From an uncultured Saprospiraceae bacterium (GTDB lineage: Bacteria > Bacteroidota > Bacteroidia > Chitinophagales > Saprospiraceae), in contig CALGLU010000057.1 in the NCBI GenBank assembly GCA_937959275.1, forward strand, positions 1 to 43,900: a DNA stretch of 43,900 bases, given 5' to 3'. Below the pieces are notes generated by a model. The model had not been told where the DNA came from and ran no database searches. It was given only the letters and a program-made list of their open reading frames with translations. This document shows, one piece after another, positions 9,475 to 17,131 of this stretch. Within the stretch, counting starts at the first letter, position 1. Each line of letters begins with the position of its first letter. The translations under genes and the position numbers were made by a program.

Positions 9475-9942
9475 GATTGCTATGTGCGAGCATGGATTAA
9501 TGTGTTGATTCTTAATGGTTCGTCCAGCCTCAATCTTTGCCAAAGGACTGATTCATTCAAATGCAATGATAAATCGGAGGCGTCAAGCTTTTTAATTTAG
9601 ATTGTCAAATTCCTTTTGTATTTGATGAGAAGACTCTATTAAACCTGGTGTCTCAAGAACTAAATAAATGGCTGTATGAAAGCAGTTATTTTTCGTCTAC
9701 TCAAGGCACAGGTTCGCTTTGATAGCCTTAGCTATCAAGGCCGGTTCTGTAACGCAGAGAAGGCGGGAAAGAACAATTTAATATGGCTGTATATTTAGTT
9801 TTTGAGGCACTAAGCTTTCAAGCTGTTTGAGAAAATTGTCCATTTTATTGCGTGAATTCTCCATTTGATAAGCGTTAGTTAGCGCCCATCTTTGCGTTGT
9901 CAATTTCGACAGACAATATATTAAACAATTAATTTTTTTACA
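9475..9942. other. Intergenic region holding repeat copy B
   Basis: This 468-bp gap between the receptor operon and the carboxymuconolactone decarboxylase-like gene contains no open frame I can support. Its centre is the full-length palindromic repeat copy B (9644-9814). The final 130 bases should carry the promoter of the downstream gene: CATCTTTG at about 9887-9894 is one base off the TAnnTTTG -7 consensus, and TGTC-AATTTC-GACA (about 9899-9912) is a small dyad. Confidence 0.5.
9644..9814 (+). repeat. Palindromic intergenic repeat, copy B (subfamily 1, complete)
   Basis: This is a 171-bp imperfect palindrome. The left terminus CCTGGTGTCTCAAGAACTAA (from 9644) pairs with the right terminus TTAGTTTTTGAGGCACTAAG (to 9814). 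The centre is a perfect 8-bp hairpin, TTGATAGC-CTTA-GCTATCAA (9719-9738), flanked by CACAGGTTCG on the left and CGGTTCTGTAACG on the right. It has the same length and organisation as copy C. I see no open frame and no target-site duplication. Confidence 0.8.
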
Positions 9943-10482
9943 ATGGAAAGATTACAAGCATTAAACCCAGAAACAGCAACAGGCAAAGCAAAAGAATTAT
10001 TCGATGGTATCCAAGGTAAATTAGGTATGGTGCCTAACATGATGAGAACAATGGGGAATTCTCCAGCGGTTTTAGAAGGCTATCTTAATTTGAGCGGAGC
10101 TTTAGGGACTGGGTCTTTAGGTGCTAAAACAGGAGAAATTTTAGCGAGTACAATTGCAAATGTCAATGAGTGCGGTTACTGTGCTTCTGCTCATGATTAT
10201 ATCGGTCAAAATCTTGTAAAAATTTCAGCTCAAGAATTAGAAGATGCAAGAAATGGTCAGAGCCATGATGCAAAAACACAAGCTGCAATTACGTTTGCAA
10301 GAACTCTAGTATCAAAGCAAGGACGTGTTGATGATCAAGATGTAGCTGCTGTGAAAAGTGCAGGGTATTCTGATGGTGAAGTAGGAGAAATTGTAGCACA
10401 TGTAGCTCTTAATATCTTTACAAATTATTTCAATAATACAGCGAATACAACGATTGATTTTCCAGTATTGGAAGTAGCATAA
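9943..10482 (+). CDS. Carboxymuconolactone decarboxylase/AhpD-like peroxidase-related protein
   Basis: This 179-residue cytoplasmic protein belongs to the AhpD/carboxymuconolactone decarboxylase superfamily. The diagnostic active site is intact: E76-C77-G-Y-C80-A-S-A-H84, matching the ExxxCxxCxxxH-type redox centre of AhpD-like alkyl hydroperoxidases. The N-terminus (ALNPETATGKAKELFDGIQG, VPNMMRTMGNSP) is typical of the stand-alone all-helical family. The likely role is thiol-dependent peroxide or organic hydroperoxide defence; the true substrate is unknown. It is monocistronic by appearance: a strong hairpin follows at 10593-10623, and an AraC-type regulator in the same direction follows it, a frequent pairing for this family. 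Confidence 0.9.
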   Translation: MERLQALNPETATGKAKELFDGIQGKLGMVPNMMRTMGNSPAVLEGYLNLSGALGTGSLGAKTGEILASTIANVNECGYCASAHDYIGQNLVKISAQELEDARNGQSHDAKTQAAITFARTLVSKQGRVDDQDVAAVKSAGYSDGEVGEIVAHVALNIFTNYFNNTANTTIDFPVLEVA

Positions 10483-10791
10483 GTAAGCAGTAAATACAGA
10501 AAAGTAATTCATGAACCAATTTTGGTAGGTGAAAGTCAAAAGCAATGGACCTCGATGAAATAGTGTTAGTGATTTGTAAACATAGTTCTATAGTAACATG
10601 TTCTTAACGTAAGAGCATGTTACGTTTTACTTTAAGCACAAAATAAAATAGAACACTTCTACAACTATGAAGGAATTAGAATCTAAGCTTCATTGTCTAT
10701 TTGACAGATAGCGACAATGATACAAGAAAAAACTTTGGTTAATGAACTGAAACATATAGGAGCCGTTACTTTACAGTAAATAGATTAGAAA
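10483..10791. other. Intergenic region between the AhpD-like gene and the AraC gene
   Basis: This 309-bp gap contains the terminator-like hairpin at 10593-10623 and, beyond it, about 170 bases that should carry the AraC promoter. I see no small gene or repeat copy. Confidence 0.5.
10593..10623 (+). terminator. Hairpin terminator after the AhpD-like gene
   Basis: GTAACATGTTCTTA pairs with TAAGAGCATGTTAC (14 bp, one G-T-type mismatch) around a 3-base loop ACG, followed by GTTTTACTTT. It lies 110 bp after the stop codon, so it ends transcription before the AraC gene. Confidence 0.7.
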
Positions 10792-11664
10792 ATGACGAAT
10801 CAGACACATACATTGATTAATAAAGAGTCAGGCGAGCTTGCATTTAAAATGTATCGTTTTTCGGATTTGGATCATTTTGACCATATCCAAAGATTAAATT
10901 ATTTTTCTGTGATCTGGATTCAAAGCGGAAAGGGAGTTGCCACAGTTGATTTCAATCAATTTGAATTCACTGAAGACTATATGTTTTCATTCGCTCCTTT
11001 TCAGCCTTTTATGTTTAAGACAGCAGGCGAAGTCGATGGACTTATCATCCAATTTCACACAGATTTCTTTTGTATACTAAAGCATCAAAAAGAAATTGCT
11101 TGTAATGGTGTCTTATTCAATAACGTCTACGATACACCCTTTGTAATTATTGATACAGCATCTCGCCCCACCTTGGCCATGATATGTGATGAGATGGAAA
11201 AGGATATCATTAAAAATGATCTGGCCTTAAATGAGTCGGTAACCTCATATCTCAAACTGCTATTGATCAATGGTGCAAGGCTGAAAAATCAGCAAGGTGA
11301 ATTTACAGCAGAAGTCAACTCTGATGAATCCCTTGTTGTCAAGCAATTGAAAGACCTTATTGATCAAGATTTTCGAGAAAAGCACTCTCCTAAGGATTAT
11401 GCAGAAGCCCTTCATATAACACCCAAAGCGCTGGCTAAAATCTCTAAATCCTACTTTAAGAAAACCCTCACCACCTTGATTTCTGAACGAATCATAATTG
11501 AAGCTAAACGAGAATTATATCTGACAAATAAGCCTGTCAAAGAAATTGCATCAGAATTGGGCTATGATGATGAATTTTATTTTAGCCGATTTTTTAAGAA
11601 AAACACGAGTATCACACCTTCCTATTTTAGAAAAACGGTAGGGGAGAATAAGGCGTTTGCTTAA
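10792..11664 (+). CDS. AraC family transcriptional regulator
   Basis: This 290-residue cytoplasmic DNA-binding protein has a cupin-like N-terminal sensor half (residues about 1-160, with SVIWIQSGKGVATVDFNQFE and YMFSFAPFQPFMF) and a C-terminal double helix-turn-helix of about 100 residues. The HTH has the typical AraC markers: SPKDYAEALHITPKALAKI for the first helix pair, then KEIASELGYDDEFYFSRFFK and TPSYFRK for the second. It lies downstream of the AhpD-like gene in the same direction, separated by a terminator, and may regulate that gene or itself (inference). The stop is followed within 6 bp by a hexamer tandem repeat. Confidence 0.92.
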   Translation: MTNQTHTLINKESGELAFKMYRFSDLDHFDHIQRLNYFSVIWIQSGKGVATVDFNQFEFTEDYMFSFAPFQPFMFKTAGEVDGLIIQFHTDFFCILKHQKEIACNGVLFNNVYDTPFVIIDTASRPTLAMICDEMEKDIIKNDLALNESVTSYLKLLLINGARLKNQQGEFTAEVNSDESLVVKQLKDLIDQDFREKHSPKDYAEALHITPKALAKISKSYFKKTLTTLISERIIIEAKRELYLTNKPVKEIASELGYDDEFYFSRFFKKNTSITPSYFRKTVGENKAFA

Positions 11665-11670
11665 TCACTA

Positions 11671-11724
11671 TCAATTTCAATTGCAATATCAATTGCAATA
11701 TCAATGTCAATGTCAATGTCAAAT
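11671..11724 (+). repeat. Hexanucleotide tandem repeat (about 9 units)
   Basis: Nine consecutive hexamers of the type TCAATN/GCAATA run from 11671 to 11724: TCAATT twice, then GCAATA-TCAATT-GCAATA alternating, then TCAATG three times and TCAAAT. The alternation suggests a 12-mer period in the middle and a 6-mer period at the end. It begins 6 bp after the AraC stop and ends 51 bp before the next start. Confidence 0.9.
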
Positions 11725-11775
11725 AATGAGATACGGATCAGGGCTTAAGACCTAGACCATGATCTTTGGCGTGAA

Positions 11776-12480
11776 ATGTGTTATTTACTTAAGGTTATGA
11801 TGTTCTATAGATATATGTGCTTGATTAGCTTAGCTTGCTGCCTTTGCGGAAGCCTATCTGTGTCAGCCCAATTTAATTTTGGAGTTGGCTTTTCACTAGG
11901 CTCTATTTCTGCAAAAGAAAATAATACCATTCTTCAAGCCTACAACACTGTAAATCAAGCGCAATTAGAAGAACCCTATCCTGACTTAAAGTTGATGTCA
12001 GGTGTCTTTGTGTCTCTTAGATACAAAGCAAACTCGACTGCATTTGAGTTAAGTTGGGAGAACTTAGAGCGAGATATTAACTCTGTATTAGTCTTTGATG
12101 ATAAAACAGGACAGGTTGATAATCTATATTATAATCTCACATCGACATCATTAGGCGTTGAAAATCATATCGGGCAGTTTGGCTATGGCGCATCGATAGC
12201 TTCTCGGCTATTCACAGTCAAAGCAGATATCATTAATACAGACTTCAAACGTAAACTAGATCGTTCCCGCGAATTTAGTACAAAGCTATTTTTACTCTAC
12301 ACGATCCAAAAGAGCCGCCTCATTTCGGTTGAGCTCAGACCCTTTATCCAAATCCCATTAGTCTCATATTCGATTAACGGATTAGCTAAAGAGTTGAGCG
12401 TAACGCCTGCTCTAGAATCGAATACGACGTCACCCTTTTTATATGGCATCACACTAGTCTTTTATAACGGGAGGCAGTGA
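11776..12480 (+). CDS. Small secreted protein of unknown function, beta-barrel-like
   Basis: This 234-residue protein has a signal peptide (hydrophobic MCLISLACCLCGSLSVSAQ). In-frame ATGs at 11797 and 11800 give a shorter, more usual signal peptide and may be the true start. The mature part alternates short beta strands and polar turns (FNFGVGFSLGSISAK, STSLGVENHIGQFGYGASIA, ends FLYGITLVFYNGRQ), which suggests a small outer-membrane beta-barrel or porin-like fold. I cannot name a family. It lies 111 bp after the AraC gene, beyond the hexamer repeat, and converges on sucA. Confidence 0.7.
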   Translation: MCYLLKVMMFYRYMCLISLACCLCGSLSVSAQFNFGVGFSLGSISAKENNTILQAYNTVNQAQLEEPYPDLKLMSGVFVSLRYKANSTAFELSWENLERDINSVLVFDDKTGQVDNLYYNLTSTSLGVENHIGQFGYGASIASRLFTVKADIINTDFKRKLDRSREFSTKLFLLYTIQKSRLISVELRPFIQIPLVSYSINGLAKELSVTPALESNTTSPFLYGITLVFYNGRQ

Positions 12481-12501
12481 TTTTTGGCAGAGCCAAAAAT
12501 C
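12479..12501. terminator. Perfect hairpin at the end of the small secreted-protein gene
   Basis: GATTTTTGGC and GCCAAAAATC form a perfect 10-bp stem around the 3-base loop AGA, overlapping the stop codon TGA. It lacks a following T-run on the plus strand, so it could instead be a short repeat element or a bidirectional stop signal between convergent genes. Confidence 0.45.
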
Positions 12502-12684
12502 GCAATGTTTAATGTTTGATGTTGAATGATGATTGTTCCTTTCAGTCACAATCCGAGTTTAAATTTATGACGAAGTCACAAATTGCAATATTTTATTTTA
12601 ACTATTTATGTTGAATGATAGATTGTTACTCTTGCATTCATTCAATATTAAAAATTGGATAAACCATTTTCCTAAATCACAGAC

Positions 12685-15423
12685 TTAAGAAAAGGCTTTA
12701 TCAAGAACAGCTTGCTGCTCCTTATCATGCTGCTTCTTAAAACCTGTCGCTGGCGATGCGCTTGTTTTTCGAGAAGCTAACTCTATATTCGAATGACGCA
12801 TGTAAGAAAGGATATATTGCCATGCACCCATATTGCCTGGCTCTTCTTGAACCCATAACAACTGCGCATCTTTATATTTCTCTATGACCGCATCAATTTG
12901 AGTTTTTGGCAATGGATATAATTGCTCGATACGGACAATCGCTACCTCCTTATCTTTCTTTATCTCTGAGCGATGTGCTAATAAATCGTAATAGATTTTC
13001 CCAGAGCATAACATTAGCTTTTTAACTCCTTTACCGTTGTTAAATGTAGAATCATCGATCACCTCTGAAAACGAACTGCCAGACTCAAATGCACTCATGT
13101 CAGATACACAAAGTGGATGTCGTAGTAATGATTTTGGAGACATAACAATCAATGGCTTCCTAAATGGTCGAGCCAATTGACGCCGCATCGCATGGAAGAA
13201 GTTTGCAGGCGTAGTAATGTTGGCTACAGTCATATTGTACTCAGCACACATCTGTAAAAAGCGCTCTAGTCGGGCACTCGAGTGTTCTGGCCCCTGACCC
13301 GCATAACCATGTGGTAATAACATCACAAGACCACTCATCCGCTGCCACTTACTCTCAGCTGCTGATATATACTGATCAACGATTGTCTGCGCCCCATTAT
13401 AAAAATCGCCAAACTGCGCTTCCCATATCACCAATGATTCCGGTGAAGCTAGCGAATAGCCATACTCAAAACCGAGCACTGCAAATTCTGATAATAACGA
13501 ATTGAAAATTCTAAATTTACCTTGCTTCTCATCGATATCTGACAGACGAATGTATTCTTCGAATGTCTTTGAATCATTAAATACAGCATGTCTGTGCGAG
13601 AAGGTGCCCCGCTTCACATCCTGCCCACTCATCCGCACATCTTTACCCTCTAATAGGATAGATCCATAAGCAAGCAATTCGGCTAAAGCCCAGTCCAAGG
13701 TATTTGCATCTAGCAACTTCTGCTTCCCTTTTTGTAAACGATGGACTTTACTCAATGCATTGAAGCTCTTAGGGAGATTCATCAAATGATTAATGACTTG
13801 ATCAATCATTTTTTTATCCAAACCCGTGTCTGGAGAGACTTCAAAGTCTGCAGGATCTTTTGTTTTTCTCAACTCCTTCCAAGCCAACTCTGGTTCTTGG
13901 TAGGTATATGGCAATGCTTTTTGCTTGACTAAATCAAGCCGCTCTTGCAAGTCTGCCCAGAAATTTTTCTCTTGACTTTCGGCCAGTTCTTTTTCTACAT
14001 CTCCTCTTTCTAATAGTGTTTTAACATATAGCTGCCGTGGGTTCTCATGTTTGTTGATGATGTCATACATTTCTGGCTGCGTAAACTTAGGATCATCTCC
14101 TTCGTTGTGGCCATGCTTTCGATAGCAGACCATATCAATAAAGACGTCATTGTTAAACTTTTGTCTGTATTCTGTCGCTAGCTGAACGGCGTATACTACT
14201 GCTTCTGGATCATCCCCGTTTACATGGAAGACAGGTGCGTGGATCAGACTCGCCACACCTGTACAGTAAGTCGAGCTACGCGCATCATCAAAGTTGGTCG
14301 TAAATCCAATCTGATTGTTGATCACTAAGTGAATCGTGCCGCCAGTATAATAGCCAGGCAACTGACTCATCTGCACACCTTCATACACGATGCCTTGTCC
14401 TGCAATCGCTGCATCTCCATGAATTAAAATAGGGAGGATTTTATCATAATCACTACCATAAAGAATGTCGGCTTTCGCTCTGGCAAAGCCTTCAACAACA
14501 GGATTGACAGATTCTAGGTGTGATGGATTTGGTGCTAATTTCAAATTGATTGTTTTACCATTCATGGTTGTAACAATCGATGAATAGCCCATATGATATT
14601 TGACGTCTCCATCACCAAATGACAAATCGGGGAGGGCAGTGCCTTCAAACTCGTTAAAGATATGTTCGTAGGTTTTGCCCATTACATTCGCCAAGACGTT
14701 AAGACGTCCTCTGTGTGCCATTCCAATAATAACCTCTTCTACGACATCGTCAGCACCTGTATTAATGATAGAGTCTAGTCCAGCAATGATAGACTCTCCA
14801 CCTTCTAATGAAAATCTCTTTTGACCAACGTATTTAGTATGTAAGAATTTCTCAAACATCACCGCGCCATTCAATTTTTCGAGTATCCGTTTCTTTTTAT
14901 CTATGGATAATCCATGTGATCCATCCAGCGGTCTATTTTCTATTTTCTCACGCAGCCACATTTTCTTATCTCTATTCTCAATATGGGCATATTCAAATCC
15001 GATGCTCATAATGTAGATGTCTTTGAGCTTTTTGTGGATTTGCTCCAGCGTAGCACCGGGGAGACCGATTTCAGCACCAGCTGCAAAAGAATTTTTATTA
15101 TCTGATTCAGACAGACCGTAGTCTTCTATAGCTAGATATGGTTTTCGGTCACGTCTCTTTCTGATCGGATTGGTGTCCGATAACAGATGACCTCTGTCTC
15201 TATAGCCATGGATCAATGACAAAACAGCAAATTCCTTCTCTAACTGGCCCGCTGCCACAGCCGTTGTACCATTACTATGACCGTTTTTATTTGAAGCGAA
15301 TTCGAAACCCTGAAAAAAGGTGCGCCAGCCATCTTCTACGGATGTTGGATCTTGAGAATATTTAGAATACAGAGATTCAATAAAACTAGGATGTGCATTG
15401 AACACATACGAATAGTCTGCCAT
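12685..15423 (-). CDS. sucA: 2-oxoglutarate dehydrogenase E1 component
   Basis: This 912-residue, thiamine-diphosphate-dependent E1 subunit decarboxylates 2-oxoglutarate and succinylates the lipoyl group of E2 in the TCA cycle (cytoplasm). The N-terminal E1 motif is present (YVFNAHPSFIESLYSKYSQ, then DGWRTFFQGFE). The substrate/TPP core includes AHRGRLNVLANVMGK (about 233-247), the GDAAIAGQGIVYEGVQMSQL segment (about 335) followed by PGYYTGGTIHLVINNQIGFT, and GHNEGDDP. The C-terminal transketolase-like half includes YGYSLASPESLVIWEAQFGD and the LPHGYAGQGPEHSSARLERF region. Length fits the family. No sucB (E2) gene is adjacent: downstream is a convergent, unrelated gene, so E2 is encoded elsewhere. 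A -7-like box TACCTTCG lies at 15452-15459. Confidence 0.97.
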   Translation of the reverse strand: MADYSYVFNAHPSFIESLYSKYSQDPTSVEDGWRTFFQGFEFASNKNGHSNGTTAVAAGQLEKEFAVLSLIHGYRDRGHLLSDTNPIRKRRDRKPYLAIEDYGLSESDNKNSFAAGAEIGLPGATLEQIHKKLKDIYIMSIGFEYAHIENRDKKMWLREKIENRPLDGSHGLSIDKKKRILEKLNGAVMFEKFLHTKYVGQKRFSLEGGESIIAGLDSIINTGADDVVEEVIIGMAHRGRLNVLANVMGKTYEHIFNEFEGTALPDLSFGDGDVKYHMGYSSIVTTMNGKTINLKLAPNPSHLESVNPVVEGFARAKADILYGSDYDKILPILIHGDAAIAGQGIVYEGVQMSQLPGYYTGGTIHLVINNQIGFTTNFDDARSSTYCTGVASLIHAPVFHVNGDDPEAVVYAVQLATEYRQKFNNDVFIDMVCYRKHGHNEGDDPKFTQPEMYDIINKHENPRQLYVKTLLERGDVEKELAESQEKNFWADLQERLDLVKQKALPYTYQEPELAWKELRKTKDPADFEVSPDTGLDKKMIDQVINHLMNLPKSFNALSKVHRLQKGKQKLLDANTLDWALAELLAYGSILLEGKDVRMSGQDVKRGTFSHRHAVFNDSKTFEEYIRLSDIDEKQGKFRIFNSLLSEFAVLGFEYGYSLASPESLVIWEAQFGDFYNGAQTIVDQYISAAESKWQRMSGLVMLLPHGYAGQGPEHSSARLERFLQMCAEYNMTVANITTPANFFHAMRRQLARPFRKPLIVMSPKSLLRHPLCVSDMSAFESGSSFSEVIDDSTFNNGKGVKKLMLCSGKIYYDLLAHRSEIKKDKEVAIVRIEQLYPLPKTQIDAVIEKYKDAQLLWVQEEPGNMGAWQYILSYMRHSNIELASRKTSASPATGFKKQHDKEQQAVLDKAFS

Positions 15424-15451
15424 GGTTTCAAATTTTTAGCTATGTCTGCCG

Positions 15452-15459
15452 CGAAGGTA
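15452..15459 (-). promoter_or_regulatory. Candidate Bacteroidota -7 box for sucA
   Basis: On the minus strand TACCTTCG differs by one base from the Bacteroidota -7 consensus TAnnTTTG. It lies about 29 bp upstream of the sucA ATG. No clear -33 TTTG is visible at the usual spacing. Confidence 0.35.
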
Positions 15460-15590
15460 AGACTGTTTCGCTTTATTTGCAGTCTTTTTTACGTTAAATC
15501 CATGTCGTTTATATTGATTTTATCAAGTTTTATCTGCAATAACTCTAGCCGGTAATAGAAGACGAATTCTAGAATTCATTTGTTAATAAA

Positions 15591-15620
15591 AGAAAGCCTA
15601 TGGATAACCATAGGCTTTCT
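15591..15620 (-). terminator. Rho-independent terminator after the M23 peptidase gene
   Basis: AGAAAGCCTATGG and CCATAGGCTTTCT form a perfect 13-bp stem around the 4-base loop ATAA. On the minus strand it is followed by TTTATTAAC. It lies about 37 bp beyond the M23-gene stop and 168 bp before the sucA start, separating those two units. Confidence 0.8.
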
Positions 15621-15656
15621 TCTGAAACACACATAAATTAGGATATAAGAGGAGCT

Positions 15657-16514
15657 TTATTGATTGTCGATTGCAAGCACTTTTGAATTTGCCCCACAGT
15701 TTGGATTTCCAGGCGAACTGTTACAGTCTTTTATCATCGCATAAAATGAACTCCCTCGTTTAGCATGAAAGCCTGATGTTAACACCACCCGTCGACCTGC
15801 TCGATACGCACCAGTTGATCCTGCATTAAAAACCACATGGCCACCTGCACTGACTTGGACACTTGCAATGTCAATATCGTATTGCTGATTATTGAAAGTA
15901 CCGTTCGTATTATTCAATGTACTGAGACATGATCCACATGGTCCTGCCGTGTCAGTAGTACCCTGCACAAACACATTGCCTGCGATATTACAAATGATGG
16001 GAATAAACTCATTTCCTTTTATGAATCCACCTGCTGTAATCGGGTCATTGAGGTCAAAGGGTATACCCACTTCAAAATGGAGATGTTCTCCATTGGCACA
16101 ACCAACATCATCTTCAAAGCCTAAGAAAGTGCCAGCACACACTTGATCACCGACAGATAAACCCGCATTCCCAGTAACGGAGTTTTGAGTGAAGTGAGAG
16201 TACTTTGTCCATTCTCCGTTGGGATGGGCAATCCAGACATAATTATTATTGCAGGGATTACCATTTGTCGTTGCTGAAAAACTGTCTTGTATAAATTTGA
16301 TCTCTCCATCTTCCGCTGCTACAATCCGAAAGGGCCCATTGCCCACACCAGCCATATCTATTTCAGGTTCGTCGCCAGCGTGAGTTATATGATCTTGCCA
16401 AATGCGTACCTGAGTGCCATTTGCATAAGGGATTCGGTATATGCCCTTGGATGCTTGTGCTGATGCTGCAATATTGACAAGCACGCAAATGATAGTTATG
16501 ATTAATTGATTCAT
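15657..16514 (-). CDS. Secreted M23-type (LytM) metallopeptidase with C-terminal beta-strand domain
   Basis: This 285-residue protein has a signal peptide ending AASAQ. Its M23 core carries all the expected zinc/catalytic residues: H45 and D53 (in THAGDEPEIDMAG), H107 (KYSHF) and H144-L-H146 (GEHLHFEVG). It should therefore be an active peptidase, probably cutting peptide cross-links in cell wall or other Gly-rich peptides (family knowledge). Residues about 185-270 form a separate C-terminal domain with QVSAGGHVVFNAGSTGAY and VVLTSGFHAKRGSSFYAMI, the 'GFHA' strand pattern seen in many secreted Bacteroidota proteins. Paired Cys residues are scattered through the protein. No canonical T9SS C-terminal domain is evident. 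The ATG lies 5 bp after the stop of the upstream tail-fibre-like gene, so they are co-transcribed. Confidence 0.87.
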   Translation of the reverse strand: MNQLIITIICVLVNIAASAQASKGIYRIPYANGTQVRIWQDHITHAGDEPEIDMAGVGNGPFRIVAAEDGEIKFIQDSFSATTNGNPCNNNYVWIAHPNGEWTKYSHFTQNSVTGNAGLSVGDQVCAGTFLGFEDDVGCANGEHLHFEVGIPFDLNDPITAGGFIKGNEFIPIICNIAGNVFVQGTTDTAGPCGSCLSTLNNTNGTFNNQQYDIDIASVQVSAGGHVVFNAGSTGAYRAGRRVVLTSGFHAKRGSSFYAMIKDCNSSPGNPNCGANSKVLAIDNQ

Positions 16515-16519
16515 CTTCT

Positions 16520-17131
16520 TTATTTTGGATAATTTGCAAATTGAGTTTTTAAAGTATCAATCTCTTTTTGTTGGGCGATGACGTAGAGCGTTAGCTCTTC
16601 AATCTTCTCCATCATCCGGATTTGCATATCGCCTAATGGAATACCTTGCTCTTCAACTGTCTGTGCCGCTGGAATGCCTGGCAGGTGACCATTGTGATTA
16701 ATGGACTGTTCTAACTCTGTTAAGGGCATTAAGACGTAGTCATCCGCAAAGACATAGTCAGGCCAGTTGCCAGAGATTTCCACTTGGACCTCTTCTGCGA
16801 TGACTCTTCCATCAACTGCTAATAAATAACCATCAGGAATACTCGCTCCAGTGTTGACGCCAATGCCGACGCCACCTTGCTCTTGACTACACAAGATGAG
16901 ATTACCGCCATCATTTTGAATGGACAAATCAGCAGGTACTCCATTATTTCTGACAAAGACTTCGTTGTCATCGATGACAAGATTTCGACTTGCACTTTCG
17001 CCAAATTGAGCGTAGCCTCCACCATTAGGTTCTCCATCGTTTCCTCCAGTGACATGAAGTCTCACCCTCGGGTTTGAAGTCCCAATACCCACATCTCCTG
17101 TTTGTTCAATATGAAAGGTCCCATCTTCCAA
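16520..17131 (-). CDS. Tail-fibre-like secreted protein, C-terminal part (downstream of a frameshift)
   Basis: This 203-codon frame is the continuation of the gene starting at 17883 in another frame. It opens (EDGTFHIEQTGDVGIGTSNP) with the same module found 70-75 residues earlier in the upstream part, so it is not an independent gene; its internal ATG is only the first Met after the shift. The C-terminus is characteristic of a Bacteroidota family of surface/tail-fibre-like proteins: DDYVLMPLTELEQSINHNG, HLPGIPAAQTVEEQGIPLGD, then a coiled coil (MMEKIEELTLYVIAQQKEID). Restoring one T in the coding strand at 17147-17152 would join both parts into one protein of about 454 residues. The stop lies 5 bp before the M23 peptidase start. 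Confidence 0.75.
   Translation of the reverse strand: MEDGTFHIEQTGDVGIGTSNPRVRLHVTGGNDGEPNGGGYAQFGESASRNLVIDDNEVFVRNNGVPADLSIQNDGGNLILCSQEQGGVGIGVNTGASIPDGYLLAVDGRVIAEEVQVEISGNWPDYVFADDYVLMPLTELEQSINHNGHLPGIPAAQTVEEQGIPLGDMQIRMMEKIEELTLYVIAQQKEIDTLKTQFANYPK

Noticed and set aside
15892-16146. 84-codon plus-strand frame opposite the M23 gene
   Set aside because: A shadow of the M23 gene; no domain and no signal of its own.
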